Notes: generated by a model not told the origin, from the sequence alone. A DNA stretch of 14,773 nt from an uncultured Ilumatobacter sp. (GCA_938049325.1 CALICC010000148.1:1-14773), one strand, 5' to 3'; shown: positions 7,621 to 14,773, counted from the first letter of the stretch. Numbers and translations are program-made.

Positions 7621-9564
7621 ATGTACGTCGAGGGCATCCGCGAGCCGGCCGATCTCCGGTCACTCAACACCGAGCAGCTACGCGATCTCGCCGGCGAGAT
7701 TCGTGACTTCATCGTGTCGGCGGTGTCCGAAGTCGGTGGACACCTCGGCTCCAATCTCGGCGCGGTCGAGCTCACGCTGGCACTCCACCGAGTCTTCGAG
7801 TCACCACAAGACGCCATCTTGTGGGACACCGGCCACCAGGCCTACGTCCACAAGATCGTGACAGGACGCCAGTCCGGCTTCGAAACGTTGCGACAGGCCG
7901 GTGGGCTCTCCGGGTACCCGAGCCGCGAGGAGTCACAGCACGACCTGGTCGAGAACAGCCACGCGTCGACGATCCTCTCGTACGCCGACGGGCTCGCCGT
8001 GTCTCGCGACCTCGGCACGAACGATCGCCGCCACATCGTCGCCGTGATCGGTGACGGTGCCATGACCGGTGGCATGGCGTACGAGGCCATCAACAACATG
8101 GGCCACCATCAACGAGGTGTCATCGTCGTCCTCAACGACAACGGTCGCTCCTACGCCCCGACGATCTCCAACCTGTCAGCCAACTCACAAGGCCAGGACC
8201 CGCAGGAGAATCATCCGTCGATCACCGACCGGGTCACCGGCCGCTTGTCGCACGCACTCACCGACATCCGACAGAACCCCGTCTACGTTCGCCGCCAACG
8301 TCGCATCGAAGACTTCCTGTCGGGCATCCCCGTGGTCGGCAACCAGGCCGGCTCGGCAATGGAAGCGTTCAAGGCGGGCGTGCGCGAGTTCCTGCAGCCG
8401 CCGTCGTTCTTCGAGGCGCTGGGCGCGCGCTACATCGGCCCATTCGACGGCCACGACGTCGAGCAGATGGAAGAGGCGTTCGACAACGCGATCGCACTGT
8501 CGGAAGACGGTCCGATCGTCGTGCACGTCCTCACCCAGAAGGGTCGCGGCTACTCGCCGGCCGAGGACGACGACGAGAAGAACCTCCACGACGCCCCGGT
8601 CTTCGACATGGCCGTCGGCCCGCCGAAGGCAGTCGCGTCCGGGTACACGCAGGCGTTCGCCGACGCCATTGTCAAAGAGGCCGAAGCCGATTCACGACTC
8701 GTCGCGATCACCGCAGCGATGCCCGGCCCGACCGGACTGCTGCCGTTCGAAGCCCGGTTCCCCGACCGCTTCTTCGACGTCGGCATCGCCGAACAGCACG
8801 CCGTCACCAGCGCCGCCGGGATGGCAATGGGCGGACTCCGGCCTGTCGTCGCCGTGTACTCGACATTCCTCAATCGCGGGTGGGACCAAGTCGTCTACGA
8901 CGTTGCGCTGCACCGGTTGCCCGTGATCTTCTGCCTCGATCGTGCTGGCGTCACGGGTCCCGACGGCTCCAGCCACCACGGCGTGTACGACATGGCGTTG
9001 CTCTCCAAAGTGCCGGGCATGCGCGTTCTGGCTCCGTCGAGCGCTCAAGAACTCACGCAGATGCTGCACGACGCGATCTGGCTCGCCGACGAAGGTCCGG
9101 TGGCCATCCGGTACCCGCGTGGCGCAGCACGGCAGGTGACCGAGCACGAAGTTGGTGTCGGGCTGCACGGTCGCAAGGTCGTCGAGGCCTCCGACCTGTC
9201 CTCATCGGTCTGTGTCATCGCCATCGGCAAGATGCTCGAAACCGCAGAAAAGGCCGCCGCGGTTCTGGCCGAATCGAACACCGACGTCACCGTGTGGGAC
9301 GCGCGCTGCTGCGCTCCGCTCGACCCCGAGATGATCGCCGATGCTGCACGGCATCGCCACGTGGTCACGATCGAAGACGGCATCCGCGACGGAGGCATCG
9401 GTATGGCGGTCGCCACCGAGGTGTGCGAGATCGACGGCCAGGTCCCGGTCACACCCTTGGGCCTGCCGACGAAGTTCTTGCCGCACGACCCCAAGGCCGC
9501 AAACATCCACGCCCGCTACGGGCTCGATGTCGACGGACTCGTCGCCACCATCCGCAACGCCTGA
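7621..9564 (+). CDS. dxs: 1-deoxy-D-xylulose-5-phosphate synthase
   Basis: 647 aa, full length for the family. The enzyme condenses pyruvate and glyceraldehyde 3-phosphate to DXP with loss of CO2, the committed step of the MEP isoprenoid pathway and a source of thiamine and pyridoxal precursors. The N-terminal TPP domain shows G-G-H41-LGSNLG, 'WDTGHQAYVHKIVTGR' (68-83), the actinobacterial form ENSHAST...SYADGLA (111-126), and the thiamine motif GDG (144-146) leading to N172. The pyrimidine domain has 'FDVGIAEQHAV' with the catalytic-type glutamate E391, R441 and the 'GPDGSSHHG' loop with H452/H453 that shape the phosphate site. A C-terminal transketolase domain follows. It is monocistronic here and convergent with the DCC gene, only 6 bp away. 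Its operon neighbours are not other MEP genes. Confidence 0.97.
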   Translation: MYVEGIREPADLRSLNTEQLRDLAGEIRDFIVSAVSEVGGHLGSNLGAVELTLALHRVFESPQDAILWDTGHQAYVHKIVTGRQSGFETLRQAGGLSGYPSREESQHDLVENSHASTILSYADGLAVSRDLGTNDRRHIVAVIGDGAMTGGMAYEAINNMGHHQRGVIVVLNDNGRSYAPTISNLSANSQGQDPQENHPSITDRVTGRLSHALTDIRQNPVYVRRQRRIEDFLSGIPVVGNQAGSAMEAFKAGVREFLQPPSFFEALGARYIGPFDGHDVEQMEEAFDNAIALSEDGPIVVHVLTQKGRGYSPAEDDDEKNLHDAPVFDMAVGPPKAVASGYTQAFADAIVKEAEADSRLVAITAAMPGPTGLLPFEARFPDRFFDVGIAEQHAVTSAAGMAMGGLRPVVAVYSTFLNRGWDQVVYDVALHRLPVIFCLDRAGVTGPDGSSHHGVYDMALLSKVPGMRVLAPSSAQELTQMLHDAIWLADEGPVAIRYPRGAARQVTEHEVGVGLHGRKVVEASDLSSSVCVIAIGKMLETAEKAAAVLAESNTDVTVWDARCCAPLDPEMIADAARHRHVVTIEDGIRDGGIGMAVATEVCEIDGQVPVTPLGLPTKFLPHDPKAANIHARYGLDVDGLVATIRNA

Positions 9565-9570
9565 GTCGCG

Positions 9571-10281
9571 TCAGCCGCGGAGGCGCAGGAAGCGCCGCCG
9601 CGCCACCTGATGGAACCCTGCCGCTGCTCCGGCGGCTACCGCAACCGGTCGAGGAAGTCGCAGCGCTGTTGCGAGACGTGCCACGCCAGCCGCGACGAGC
9701 ACCGACGTGGTCGACTGCGACGCGACCTCGACACGGCGTGCCGTGTCGGGCTCAACGACCGCCGGACCGAGAACAGCAACAGCAACCGCCGCGGTCGCGC
9801 CGCCAGCGAGAACAACTGGGGGCGACGCTGCGAGCGCGGCGACCGACCCAGCTCCGAGGGCGAGGTACGTCGCTGACCAGCCCGGGTGGAAGTCGGGAGC
9901 GCAATCGAACCCGCCGGCCGGCGGCGGGCAACCCGCGATGTGGCGGCGGTTGTACGAGATCAGCTTGTACACCGGTCGAATCACGTGAGCTGTGACGGGC
10001 AACCGCAACACCGGGCGAAGCATCGGAATCCTCGTCCCGATCACCGTGAACAGGCTGTCGAGCCCGTACAGCACACGGCCTGACTCAGGGTCGAACATCG
10101 GGATCTCGTGACGAGCCCGATCCAGGTCGAGTTCGCCGAGCACTCGTGCGTCGCACTCACCGAACGCTTGGCGTTGTGCCCACCCCAACTTGCTGAACGC
10201 ACCGGTGTAGATCTGACACATCGGACAACTGTCGTCGAAGACGAGCGTGGGAATCACGGGTGGGACGCGTGTTGTATCCAC
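9571..10281 (-). CDS. DCC-family (DUF393) thiol-disulfide oxidoreductase-like protein with hydrophobic tail
   Basis: 236 aa from a GTG at 10281, chosen because GGAGGA lies 7 nt upstream. Earlier in-frame starts (GTG at 10338, ATG at 10308) have no comparable site. The N-terminal strand 'TLVFDDSCPMC' carries the DxxCxxC form of the family, with C19 and C22 as the presumed redox pair. A second pair, C118 and C127, occurs in 'YNRRHIAGCPPPAGGFDCAPDF'. The last 100 residues are Ala/Val/Gly-rich with about two to four possible membrane helices (roughly 138-155, 157-176, 192-206, 210-223) and end in a basic patch (RRRFLRLRG). The family has a thioredoxin-like fold, but most members have no proven substrate. 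Divergent from the SulP gene. Confidence 0.75.
   Translation of the reverse strand: MDTTRVPPVIPTLVFDDSCPMCQIYTGAFSKLGWAQRQAFGECDARVLGELDLDRARHEIPMFDPESGRVLYGLDSLFTVIGTRIPMLRPVLRLPVTAHVIRPVYKLISYNRRHIAGCPPPAGGFDCAPDFHPGWSATYLALGAGSVAALAASPPVVLAGGATAAVAVAVLGPAVVEPDTARRVEVASQSTTSVLVAAGVARLATALRLPRPVAVAAGAAAGFHQVARRRFLRLRG
9577..9601 (+). terminator. Possible hairpin terminator downstream of dxs
   Basis: GCGG-a-GGCGC / AGGAA loop / GCGCC-g-CCGC forms a 9-bp GC stem with one internal mismatch, 12 nt after the dxs stop. There is no U-tract, and the same bases code for the C-terminus of the DCC protein on the other strand, so it may be chance. Confidence 0.3.
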
Positions 10282-10500
10282 GTCTCCATCCTCCGCCCCC
10301 GCGGGCATCCGCGGAAGATGCCATCCGTCGCATGCCACGTGACTTGTGACTCATGTCGGCGTTTCGAGACTCCACTCACCTACGGTGCGTTCGCTGCCGA
10401 TGTAGTGATGTCGGAGTAGGCGCCCCTTTGATCGGCGTCGCAATATGTGGCCCACCAGCACGGTGGTCTGGAACGTCCGAGACCATCGAAGGTGGAATCC
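10282..10500. promoter_or_regulatory. 219-bp divergent intergenic region (DCC / SulP)
   Basis: This non-coding stretch must hold the promoters for both the DCC gene and the SulP gene. I could not assign -35/-10 pairs with confidence. Visible details are a CACGTG core at 10336-10341, a GTGACT-t-GTGACT close direct repeat starting there (about 10339-10351), a TACGGT box at 10381 and the hairpin-forming SulP leader at 10452-10495. The minus-strand Shine-Dalgarno GGAGGA is at 10289-10294. Confidence 0.5.
10452..10495 (+). promoter_or_regulatory. Possible RNA switch/attenuator-like leader of the SulP gene
   Basis: Four segments can pair in alternative ways. Segment 1, CCACC (10452-10456), pairs with GGTGG in segment 2 (10462-10466). 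Segment 2, GGTGGTCT (10462-10469), pairs with segment 3, AGACCATC (10480-10487), in an 8-bp stem (one G-U) extended by GGA/TCC. The Shine-Dalgarno GGTGG (10491-10495), 5 nt before the ATG at 10501, is also complementary to segment 1. Formation of 2:3 would thus free segment 1 to mask the ribosome binding site, while 1:2 would leave it open. Seen by eye only; no ligand or known riboswitch class is recognised. Confidence 0.35.
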
Positions 10501-12066
10501 ATGTCAGCAACTGAAGCCGTACTGCCCGAGCGTGCAGGCGACGCCCGATCACGGAACTACGAAGCGTCCCGCGTCACCAACTGGAAGTCCGCATGGCTGT
10601 CCAACCCGAAGGCCGACCTCCTGTCGGGCCTCGTGGTCGCACTCGCCCTCATCCCTGAGGCAATCTCGTTCTCGATCATCGCCGGCGTCGACCCCAAGGT
10701 CGGTCTGTACGCCTCGTTCTCGATCGCGATCATCATCTCGATGACCGGCGGGCGCATGGGCATGATCTCCGCCGCCACCGGCGCCATGGCCCTCGTCGTC
10801 GTGCCACTGGTGAAGGAAGAGAACGGACTCGCTCTGCTGTTCGCCGCCACGATCCTCGCCGGCGCGATGCAGATCCTGTTCGGACTCCTCGGCGTCGGCG
10901 CGCTGATGAGATTCATCCCGCGCACGGTGATGCTCGGGTTCGTCAACGCGCTCGCCATCTTGATCTTCATGGCGCAGATCCCGCACATCTTCCTGTCCGA
11001 CGAGACTCAAGCCGTTCGGGACAACCAACTGATGCTGAACCTCGCGTTCATCGTCGTCGGCCTCACGATCATCTACGGCCTCCCTCGCGTGTTCAAGAGC
11101 ATCCCCTCCCCGCTCGTTGCCATCGTCGTCATCGCCACGGGCGCCATCGCCATGGATTGGACGACTCCCACCGTCGGCGACATGGGCGAACTTCCCGACA
11201 CGTTGCCGTTCTTCGCATTGCCTGACGTCCCGTTCACCCTCGACACGCTGAGCACGATCTTCCCCTACGCCCTCACGCTGACCTTCGTCGGCCTGCTCGA
11301 ATCGCTGCTCACCGCACAGTTGCTCGACGACATGACCGACAGCGACTCCGACAAGAACCTCGAGTCGCGCGGCCAAGGAATCGCCAACATCTTCACCGGC
11401 TTCTTCGGCGGCATGGCCGGCTGCGCCATGATCGGCCAGTCGATGATCAACCACAAGTCGGGTGGACGCACCCGCCTGTCGACCCTGGCTTCGGGCGTGT
11501 TCCTCCTCGTCTTGATCCTGGCGCTCGGCGACCTCGTCGCTCGCATCCCGATGGCCGCACTCGTGGCCGTGATGATCATGGTGTCGATCGGCACGTTCAA
11601 CTGGAACAGCATCAAGCCCGAGACGCTCAAGAAGATGCCGAAGACCGAAACGGCCGTGATGGTCGCCACCGTCGCCATCGTCGTGCTCACGCACAACCTT
11701 GCCTACGGCGTTGCTGCTGGCGTGCTTTTGTCAGCGGTGTTCTTCGTGCGCCACGTGTCGCACCTCGTCAACGTCACCAGTGTCGTCGACCCCGACAACC
11801 ACGAGCGCCTGTATGCCGTGACCGGCCAGCTGTTCTTCGCGTCGACGAACGACCTGGTGCACTCCTTCGACTACGACGCCGTCACGGTGAAGCGAGTCGA
11901 GATCGACCTGACCGACGCTCGCATCTGGGACACGAGCGCCGTTGTGGCGCTCGACGCAGTGGTCGCCAAGTTCGCCGAACGTGGCATCGATGCACATCTG
12001 GTCGGGCTCAACCGATTTGCTGCTGACCTCCACGGCCGCACCTCGGGCGAACTCTCGTCACACTGA
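10501..12066 (+). CDS. SulP-family anion transporter with C-terminal STAS domain
   Basis: 521 aa from an ATG with GGTGG 5 nt upstream; an upstream in-frame GTG at 10447 is less likely because it lacks such a site. The SulP membrane core (about 38-415, 10-14 helices) starts with 'LLSGLVVALALIPEAISFSIIAGVDPKVGLYAS', the conserved first-helix region of SLC26/SulP carriers. It contains the diagnostic 'GFFGGMAGCAMIGQSMINHKSGGRTRLST' segment (about 300-328). A STAS domain follows (about 435-515) with 'IDLTDARIWDTSAV', including the D-T-S site seen in anti-sigma-factor-antagonist-like folds. The sequence style resembles the Bacillus YbaR-type group. The substrate (sulfate, bicarbonate, carboxylate or other) cannot be told from sequence. 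It faces the aminotransferase/dehydrogenase operon across a 57-bp convergent gap. Confidence 0.92.
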   Translation: MSATEAVLPERAGDARSRNYEASRVTNWKSAWLSNPKADLLSGLVVALALIPEAISFSIIAGVDPKVGLYASFSIAIIISMTGGRMGMISAATGAMALVVVPLVKEENGLALLFAATILAGAMQILFGLLGVGALMRFIPRTVMLGFVNALAILIFMAQIPHIFLSDETQAVRDNQLMLNLAFIVVGLTIIYGLPRVFKSIPSPLVAIVVIATGAIAMDWTTPTVGDMGELPDTLPFFALPDVPFTLDTLSTIFPYALTLTFVGLLESLLTAQLLDDMTDSDSDKNLESRGQGIANIFTGFFGGMAGCAMIGQSMINHKSGGRTRLSTLASGVFLLVLILALGDLVARIPMAALVAVMIMVSIGTFNWNSIKPETLKKMPKTETAVMVATVAIVVLTHNLAYGVAAGVLLSAVFFVRHVSHLVNVTSVVDPDNHERLYAVTGQLFFASTNDLVHSFDYDAVTVKRVEIDLTDARIWDTSAVVALDAVVAKFAERGIDAHLVGLNRFAADLHGRTSGELSSH

Positions 12067-12103
12067 GCGCCGCTGGGCTCCGTGCCCGGCACGTCGCCGC
12101 TCA
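12064..12103. terminator. Possible bidirectional terminator (nested palindrome) between convergent genes
   Basis: An inner stem CGTGCC-C-GGCACG (12081-12093) is enclosed by an outer pair TGAGCG (12064-12069) / CGCTCA (12098-12103). It lies in the gap between the SulP and aminotransferase stop codons, where a bidirectional terminator would be expected. It has no U-tract on either strand, and the inner loop is very tight. Confidence 0.3.
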
Positions 12104-12123
12104 ACTCGCGTTGCGCGCCACCG

Positions 12124-13308
12124 TCATTCGCGCAGTGTCGAACGCAACGTCTCGACGATCACGTCGCAGTCCCGAGCGGTCATCGACAGCGGGATGCGCA
12201 TGTCGCACAGCGTCGCCAATACCTCGCCCGTGGCACTGACCGGCTGCTCGGTCGTGTACTGCCAGTGGTCGGACCTGCTCGTGAAACCGACAGGTTCGTC
12301 ACGGCCGAACCACTTCACGACAACACCTCGCTCACCGACGCGCTCGATCCAGGCGCTGATGGCGTCCCGCGACAAGGTCGGTACTCCGAACTGAATCGAT
12401 GACGCGACGAATCCCTCCCGCGTGTCGCGATTCGGCACCACGATCAGCGGGTCGTCCTCCAACCCCGCCGCGAGTCGGCCGTATCGATCGTTCCACGTCG
12501 CCGCTCGCGCGGGAAGGAGTGGAAGCTGCGGCCGAGCCACAGCGGCAGCAAGCGCCGACATCCGCATCGAGAGGTTCGGCACGTCGAGCCGGTGCCGACG
12601 AAACACCTCGTCGCTCGGAGCCGCTCCGTGCTGTGCGTAGAGCATGTAGCTGCCCGACAACAGCACGGCTTTCGCCGCGATGTCGGCGTCGTTGGTGACC
12701 AAGAGCCCACCCTCGCCAGAGTTGACGTGCTTGAAGGTCTGGGTGGAGAAGCAGCCCACCGCACCGAACGTGCCCGTCGGGTGTCCGTCCCACGACGCAC
12801 CCATCGTGTGTGCACAGTCCTCGATGACCGTGAGTCCGAATTCGTCGGCCACGGCCATGACCGCGTCGAGATCGGCGATGTGTCCGCGCATGTGCGACAA
12901 CAGCAGGTACTTCGCGCCGGTGCGCTCCGCAGCCGTTCGGAGATGGTCGAGGTCGATCAGGTAGTCGGTGGTGATCTCGACGAACACCGGCTCGGCTCCC
13001 ACATGCACCACTGCTCCTGGCACGGGCGCCAACGTAAAGGCGTTCATCAGTACGTGGTCACCAGGCGCAACGCCAGCGGCCATCAGCGCGACGGCAAGCG
13101 ATGCGCCGCAACTGTTCAACGCGACGCAGTATTCGGTCCCGATGAGCGCGGCGAACTCGCCTTCGAGTTGGGCGACGTCGAGCTCCTCCGCCCCGGTTTC
13201 GCCATATCGAAACAAGCGGCCCGACGCCATCAGCTCGTTTGCCCTGGCAATGCCCGCAGGCGGGATGGGCGGCTGCTCCGTGAAGTCGAGCTCGAGCTTC
13301 GAGGTCAC
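12124..13308 (-). CDS. DegT/DnrJ/EryC1-type PLP-dependent aminotransferase
   Basis: 394 aa, usual family length. Fold type I signs are visible: the glycine/serine-rich phosphate-contact region 'ALNSCGASL' (63-71), VIEDCAH (161-167) with D164 expected to bind the pyridine nitrogen, and 'STQTFKHVNSGEGGLLVT' (188-205) with K193 as the PLP Schiff-base lysine followed by the (N/T)-S/T-GEGG hallmark of DegT proteins. The usual Q/A after EDCA is H167 here. These enzymes transfer an amino group from glutamate or glutamine to a keto sugar or related carbonyl compound; the acceptor is not known. The GTG start overlaps the stop of the HisD-like gene (GTGA, 13305-13308), so the two are probably translated together and may act in one pathway. 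Confidence 0.88.
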   Translation of the reverse strand: MTSKLELDFTEQPPIPPAGIARANELMASGRLFRYGETGAEELDVAQLEGEFAALIGTEYCVALNSCGASLAVALMAAGVAPGDHVLMNAFTLAPVPGAVVHVGAEPVFVEITTDYLIDLDHLRTAAERTGAKYLLLSHMRGHIADLDAVMAVADEFGLTVIEDCAHTMGASWDGHPTGTFGAVGCFSTQTFKHVNSGEGGLLVTNDADIAAKAVLLSGSYMLYAQHGAAPSDEVFRRHRLDVPNLSMRMSALAAAVARPQLPLLPARAATWNDRYGRLAAGLEDDPLIVVPNRDTREGFVASSIQFGVPTLSRDAISAWIERVGERGVVVKWFGRDEPVGFTSRSDHWQYTTEQPVSATGEVLATLCDMRIPLSMTARDCDVIVETLRSTLRE

Positions 13309-14579
13309 CGGCGACTCGCCCGCAGGTCGGCGGTTCGAGCGTGACCCTCCATGCCTTCGAGGCGCGAGATACGAGCGGCAACCGGGGCCTCGGCCGCTCC
13401 GGCCTCAGGCGTCAGCTCTTGCCACGTGAGCTGTTTGACGAACTTGAGCGCGTTGAGTCCGCCGCTGTATCGGGCAGCACGGCCGGTCGGCAGGATGTGG
13501 TTCGGACCGGACGTCTTGTCGCCGAAGGTCACGTTTGTCGACGGACCGAGGAAGAGCGAGCCGTAGTTCCGAAGTCGCTGCCGCCACCATCCGAGATCAT
13601 CGGCCAACACCTGGAGATGTTCGGGTGCGTAGTCGTCACAGACCTGCGCGGCTTCCTCCAGCGAGTCAACGAGCATGATCTCGCCATGGTCGCGCCACGC
13701 ACAGACCGCAGACGCGCGTGCGGGGTCTGGCAGTGCGGCCGCGTGCGTGCGACACAGCGCATCGATCTGCAGTGCGAGCTGGCGCGACGTCGTGACAAGC
13801 CAGACGGGCGAATCGGGGCCGTGTTCCGCCTGACCGATCAAGTCAGTCGCGACCATCACCGGGTCGGCCGTGTCGTCGGCGACGATCATCGACTCGGTCG
13901 GCCCGGCGATCACGTCGATGCCCACGCGTCCGAACAGCTGCCGCTTGGCTTCGGCGACAAAGCTGTTGCCGGGCCCGACGATCATGTCGGCCTCGCTGCC
14001 GGTGAACAGCCCATAGGCAAGTGATCCGACTGCCTGCACACCGCCGAGACCGAGCACCGTGGTGGCGCCCGCGAGGTGGGCTGCGTGGAGGATCGCCGGG
14101 TGTACGCCGCCTCGGTCGGAGCGGGCGGGCGATGCGACGATGATCTCGTCGACACCGGCGACCGCCGCCGTTGTCACGCTCATCAGCGCTGACGCAACGT
14201 GGGCAAAGCGCCCGGCCGGCACATAGCAACCGACCACGCCGACCGGAACATTGCGCTGTCCGGCTGTGAGACCTGGCGCCAGCTCGACCTGAAACTCGTT
14301 CAGCGACGCACACTGCGCCTCGGCGAACGCTCGGATATGGCCGTGCGCATGGTCGATGTCCGTCTTGATGACATCGTCGAGCTGAGCGCTGGCTGCCTCG
14401 ATCTCATCGTCGGGTACGACGATCGGGCCAGACCAACCGTCGAACTCAGCAGCGAGCCGCTGCGCCTCCCGCTCACGCCCCGACTCGAGTTCGGCGAGCA
14501 ATGCCGCCACGCGCTCACGAACGTCCGGGGCGGACTCGTTCATCGGTCGTGGCGCTTGTTTGATGTACTCGATCGTCAT
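13305..14579 (-). CDS. Histidinol dehydrogenase family enzyme, HpsN-like (possible sulfopropanediol-type dehydrogenase)
   Basis: 424 aa from an ATG at 14579 with GGAGAG 5 nt upstream; the frame extends 47 codons further but without support. All catalytic positions of the HisD fold are kept: zinc ligands Q250 and H253 (QAEH), D354 (FGDKTSGPNH) and H413 (EGMEGHARTAD), and the general bases E320 and H321 (APEH). Other features, from memory of the family, match HpsN ((R)-2,3-dihydroxypropane-1-sulfonate 3-dehydrogenase) rather than biosynthetic HisD: an N-terminal 'MTIEYIKQA', 'VGCYVPAGRFAHVASALMSVTTAAVAG', 'WWRQRLRNYGSLFLG', and the 'RISRLEGMEGHA' ending. The reaction expected is NAD-dependent four-electron oxidation of a primary alcohol to a carboxylate. 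The neighbour is a DegT aminotransferase, not HisC, and no other his gene is present. The actual substrate remains open. Confidence 0.85.
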   Translation of the reverse strand: MTIEYIKQAPRPMNESAPDVRERVAALLAELESGREREAQRLAAEFDGWSGPIVVPDDEIEAASAQLDDVIKTDIDHAHGHIRAFAEAQCASLNEFQVELAPGLTAGQRNVPVGVVGCYVPAGRFAHVASALMSVTTAAVAGVDEIIVASPARSDRGGVHPAILHAAHLAGATTVLGLGGVQAVGSLAYGLFTGSEADMIVGPGNSFVAEAKRQLFGRVGIDVIAGPTESMIVADDTADPVMVATDLIGQAEHGPDSPVWLVTTSRQLALQIDALCRTHAAALPDPARASAVCAWRDHGEIMLVDSLEEAAQVCDDYAPEHLQVLADDLGWWRQRLRNYGSLFLGPSTNVTFGDKTSGPNHILPTGRAARYSGGLNALKFVKQLTWQELTPEAGAAEAPVAARISRLEGMEGHARTADLRASRR

Positions 14580-14584
14580 CGACA

Positions 14585-14590
14585 CTCTCC
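14585..14590 (-). promoter_or_regulatory. Ribosome binding site fixing the HisD-like start
   Basis: GGAGAG on the minus strand lies 5 nt before the ATG at 14579. It decides the start against the longer open frame to 14720, which would overlap the divergent gene at 14651. Confidence 0.7.
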
Positions 14591-14592
14591 AC

Positions 14593-14620
14593 GTGACTGC
14601 TCCGGCGCTCTGAGTATGGT
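14593..14620 (+). promoter_or_regulatory. Candidate promoter for the right-edge gene
   Basis: GTGACT (14593-14598, a weak -35) and TATGGT (14615-14620, a good TANNNT -10) are 16 bp apart. Transcription would start near 14627, giving a leader of about 24 nt that includes the AGGAG at 14638-14642. Located in the 71-bp gap between the divergent HisD-like gene and the gene at 14651. Confidence 0.35.
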
Positions 14621-14650
14621 GCAACCGATTCCACGACAGGAGCCCGAACC

Positions 14651-14773
14651 GTGCCGAACCCTGACGACACCACGACGATCGACTCCGCCGAACTGGTGAT
14701 TGGTCTCGTCGAACGAGCAAAGCGCTATCTCGTCAACCCGCCGCGCAACGACGACAAGGTCATCGATCTCGCA
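14651..14773 (+). CDS. Partial CDS, unidentified protein N-terminus
   Basis: An open frame of 41 codons runs from a GTG at 14651 to the window edge. AGGAG lies 8 nt upstream (14638-14642), and the codons show the strong G/C third-position bias of the other genes. The visible residues begin V-P-N-P-D-D-T-T-T-I-D-S and continue through 'ELVIGLVERAKRYLVN', an amphipathic helix, to 'PPRNDDKVIDLA'. There is no signal peptide or membrane segment so far. I do not recognise the family from this stretch. It is divergent from the HisD-like/DegT operon, so it could share its regulation or pathway. Confidence 0.65.
   Translation, partial: MPNPDDTTTIDSAELVIGLVERAKRYLVNPPRNDDKVIDLA

Noticed and set aside
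8880..9995. Plus-strand open frame (371 codons) over the dxs 3' end and the DCC gene
   Set aside because: Arg-rich shadow that crosses two confidently assigned genes; no recognisable motif.
10447..10500. GTG start adding 18 residues to the SulP protein
   Set aside because: No ribosome binding site precedes it, while the ATG at 10501 has GGTGG at 5 nt. Kept as a possible alternative because it would undermine the leader-switch idea.
10549..11694. Minus-strand open frame (381 codons) opposite the SulP gene
   Set aside because: Its translation is dominated by Asp/Glu/His/Arg, a typical antisense reading of a GC-rich membrane protein gene.
13305..14579. Calling this gene hisD of the histidine operon
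   Set aside because: No his genes adjoin it, the partner is a DegT-type rather than HisC-type aminotransferase, and several sequence blocks resemble HpsN-type paralogues. The fold assignment stands; the pathway does not follow from it.

Overview
This is a 14.8 kb, GC-rich bacterial chromosomal segment with tightly packed genes, frequent 4-bp ATGA/GTGA gene overlaps and several GTG starts. The codon usage, the actinobacterial-style Dxs (ENSHAST...LSYADGLA region) and the MoxR/DUF58/DUF4350/DUF4129 cluster suggest a high-GC actinobacterium, possibly of the Acidimicrobiia/Ilumatobacter type. That placement is inference. I see no rRNA, tRNA, CRISPR array, insertion sequence or phage gene.

Layout, left to right. 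Position 1-56 (minus) is the first 18 codons of a gene that leaves the window and resembles the N-terminus of a phytanoyl-CoA dioxygenase family protein. Diverging from it is a lipoprotein serine hydrolase of the beta-lactamase/class C fold (109-1239, plus). Convergent to that is a five-gene minus-strand operon, 6729 down to 1261: six-TM membrane protein, DUF4129 protein, DUF4350 protein, MoxR AAA+ ATPase, DUF58 protein. The first four genes are joined by 4-bp stop/start overlaps, so they are probably translated as one coupled set forming an envelope-associated MoxR-type chaperone module of unknown client.

Divergent from the operon are a class I SAM methyltransferase (6772-7530) and then dxs (7621-9564), the first enzyme of the MEP isoprenoid pathway. 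Convergent with dxs is a DCC-family (DUF393) thiol-disulfide-type protein with a hydrophobic tail (9571-10281, minus). Across a 219-bp divergent region lies a SulP anion transporter with a C-terminal STAS domain (10501-12066), whose leader can fold into competing hairpins involving the ribosome binding site.

The right end holds a coupled two-gene minus-strand operon, 14579 down to 12124: a histidinol-dehydrogenase-family enzyme that looks more like the sulfopropanediol dehydrogenase HpsN than biosynthetic HisD, followed by a DegT/DnrJ/EryC1-type PLP aminotransferase. A divergent plus-strand gene begins at 14651 and runs off the window. The HisD-like/DegT pair, possibly acting on a small polar or sulfonated alcohol, and the MoxR operon are the parts most worth follow-up.
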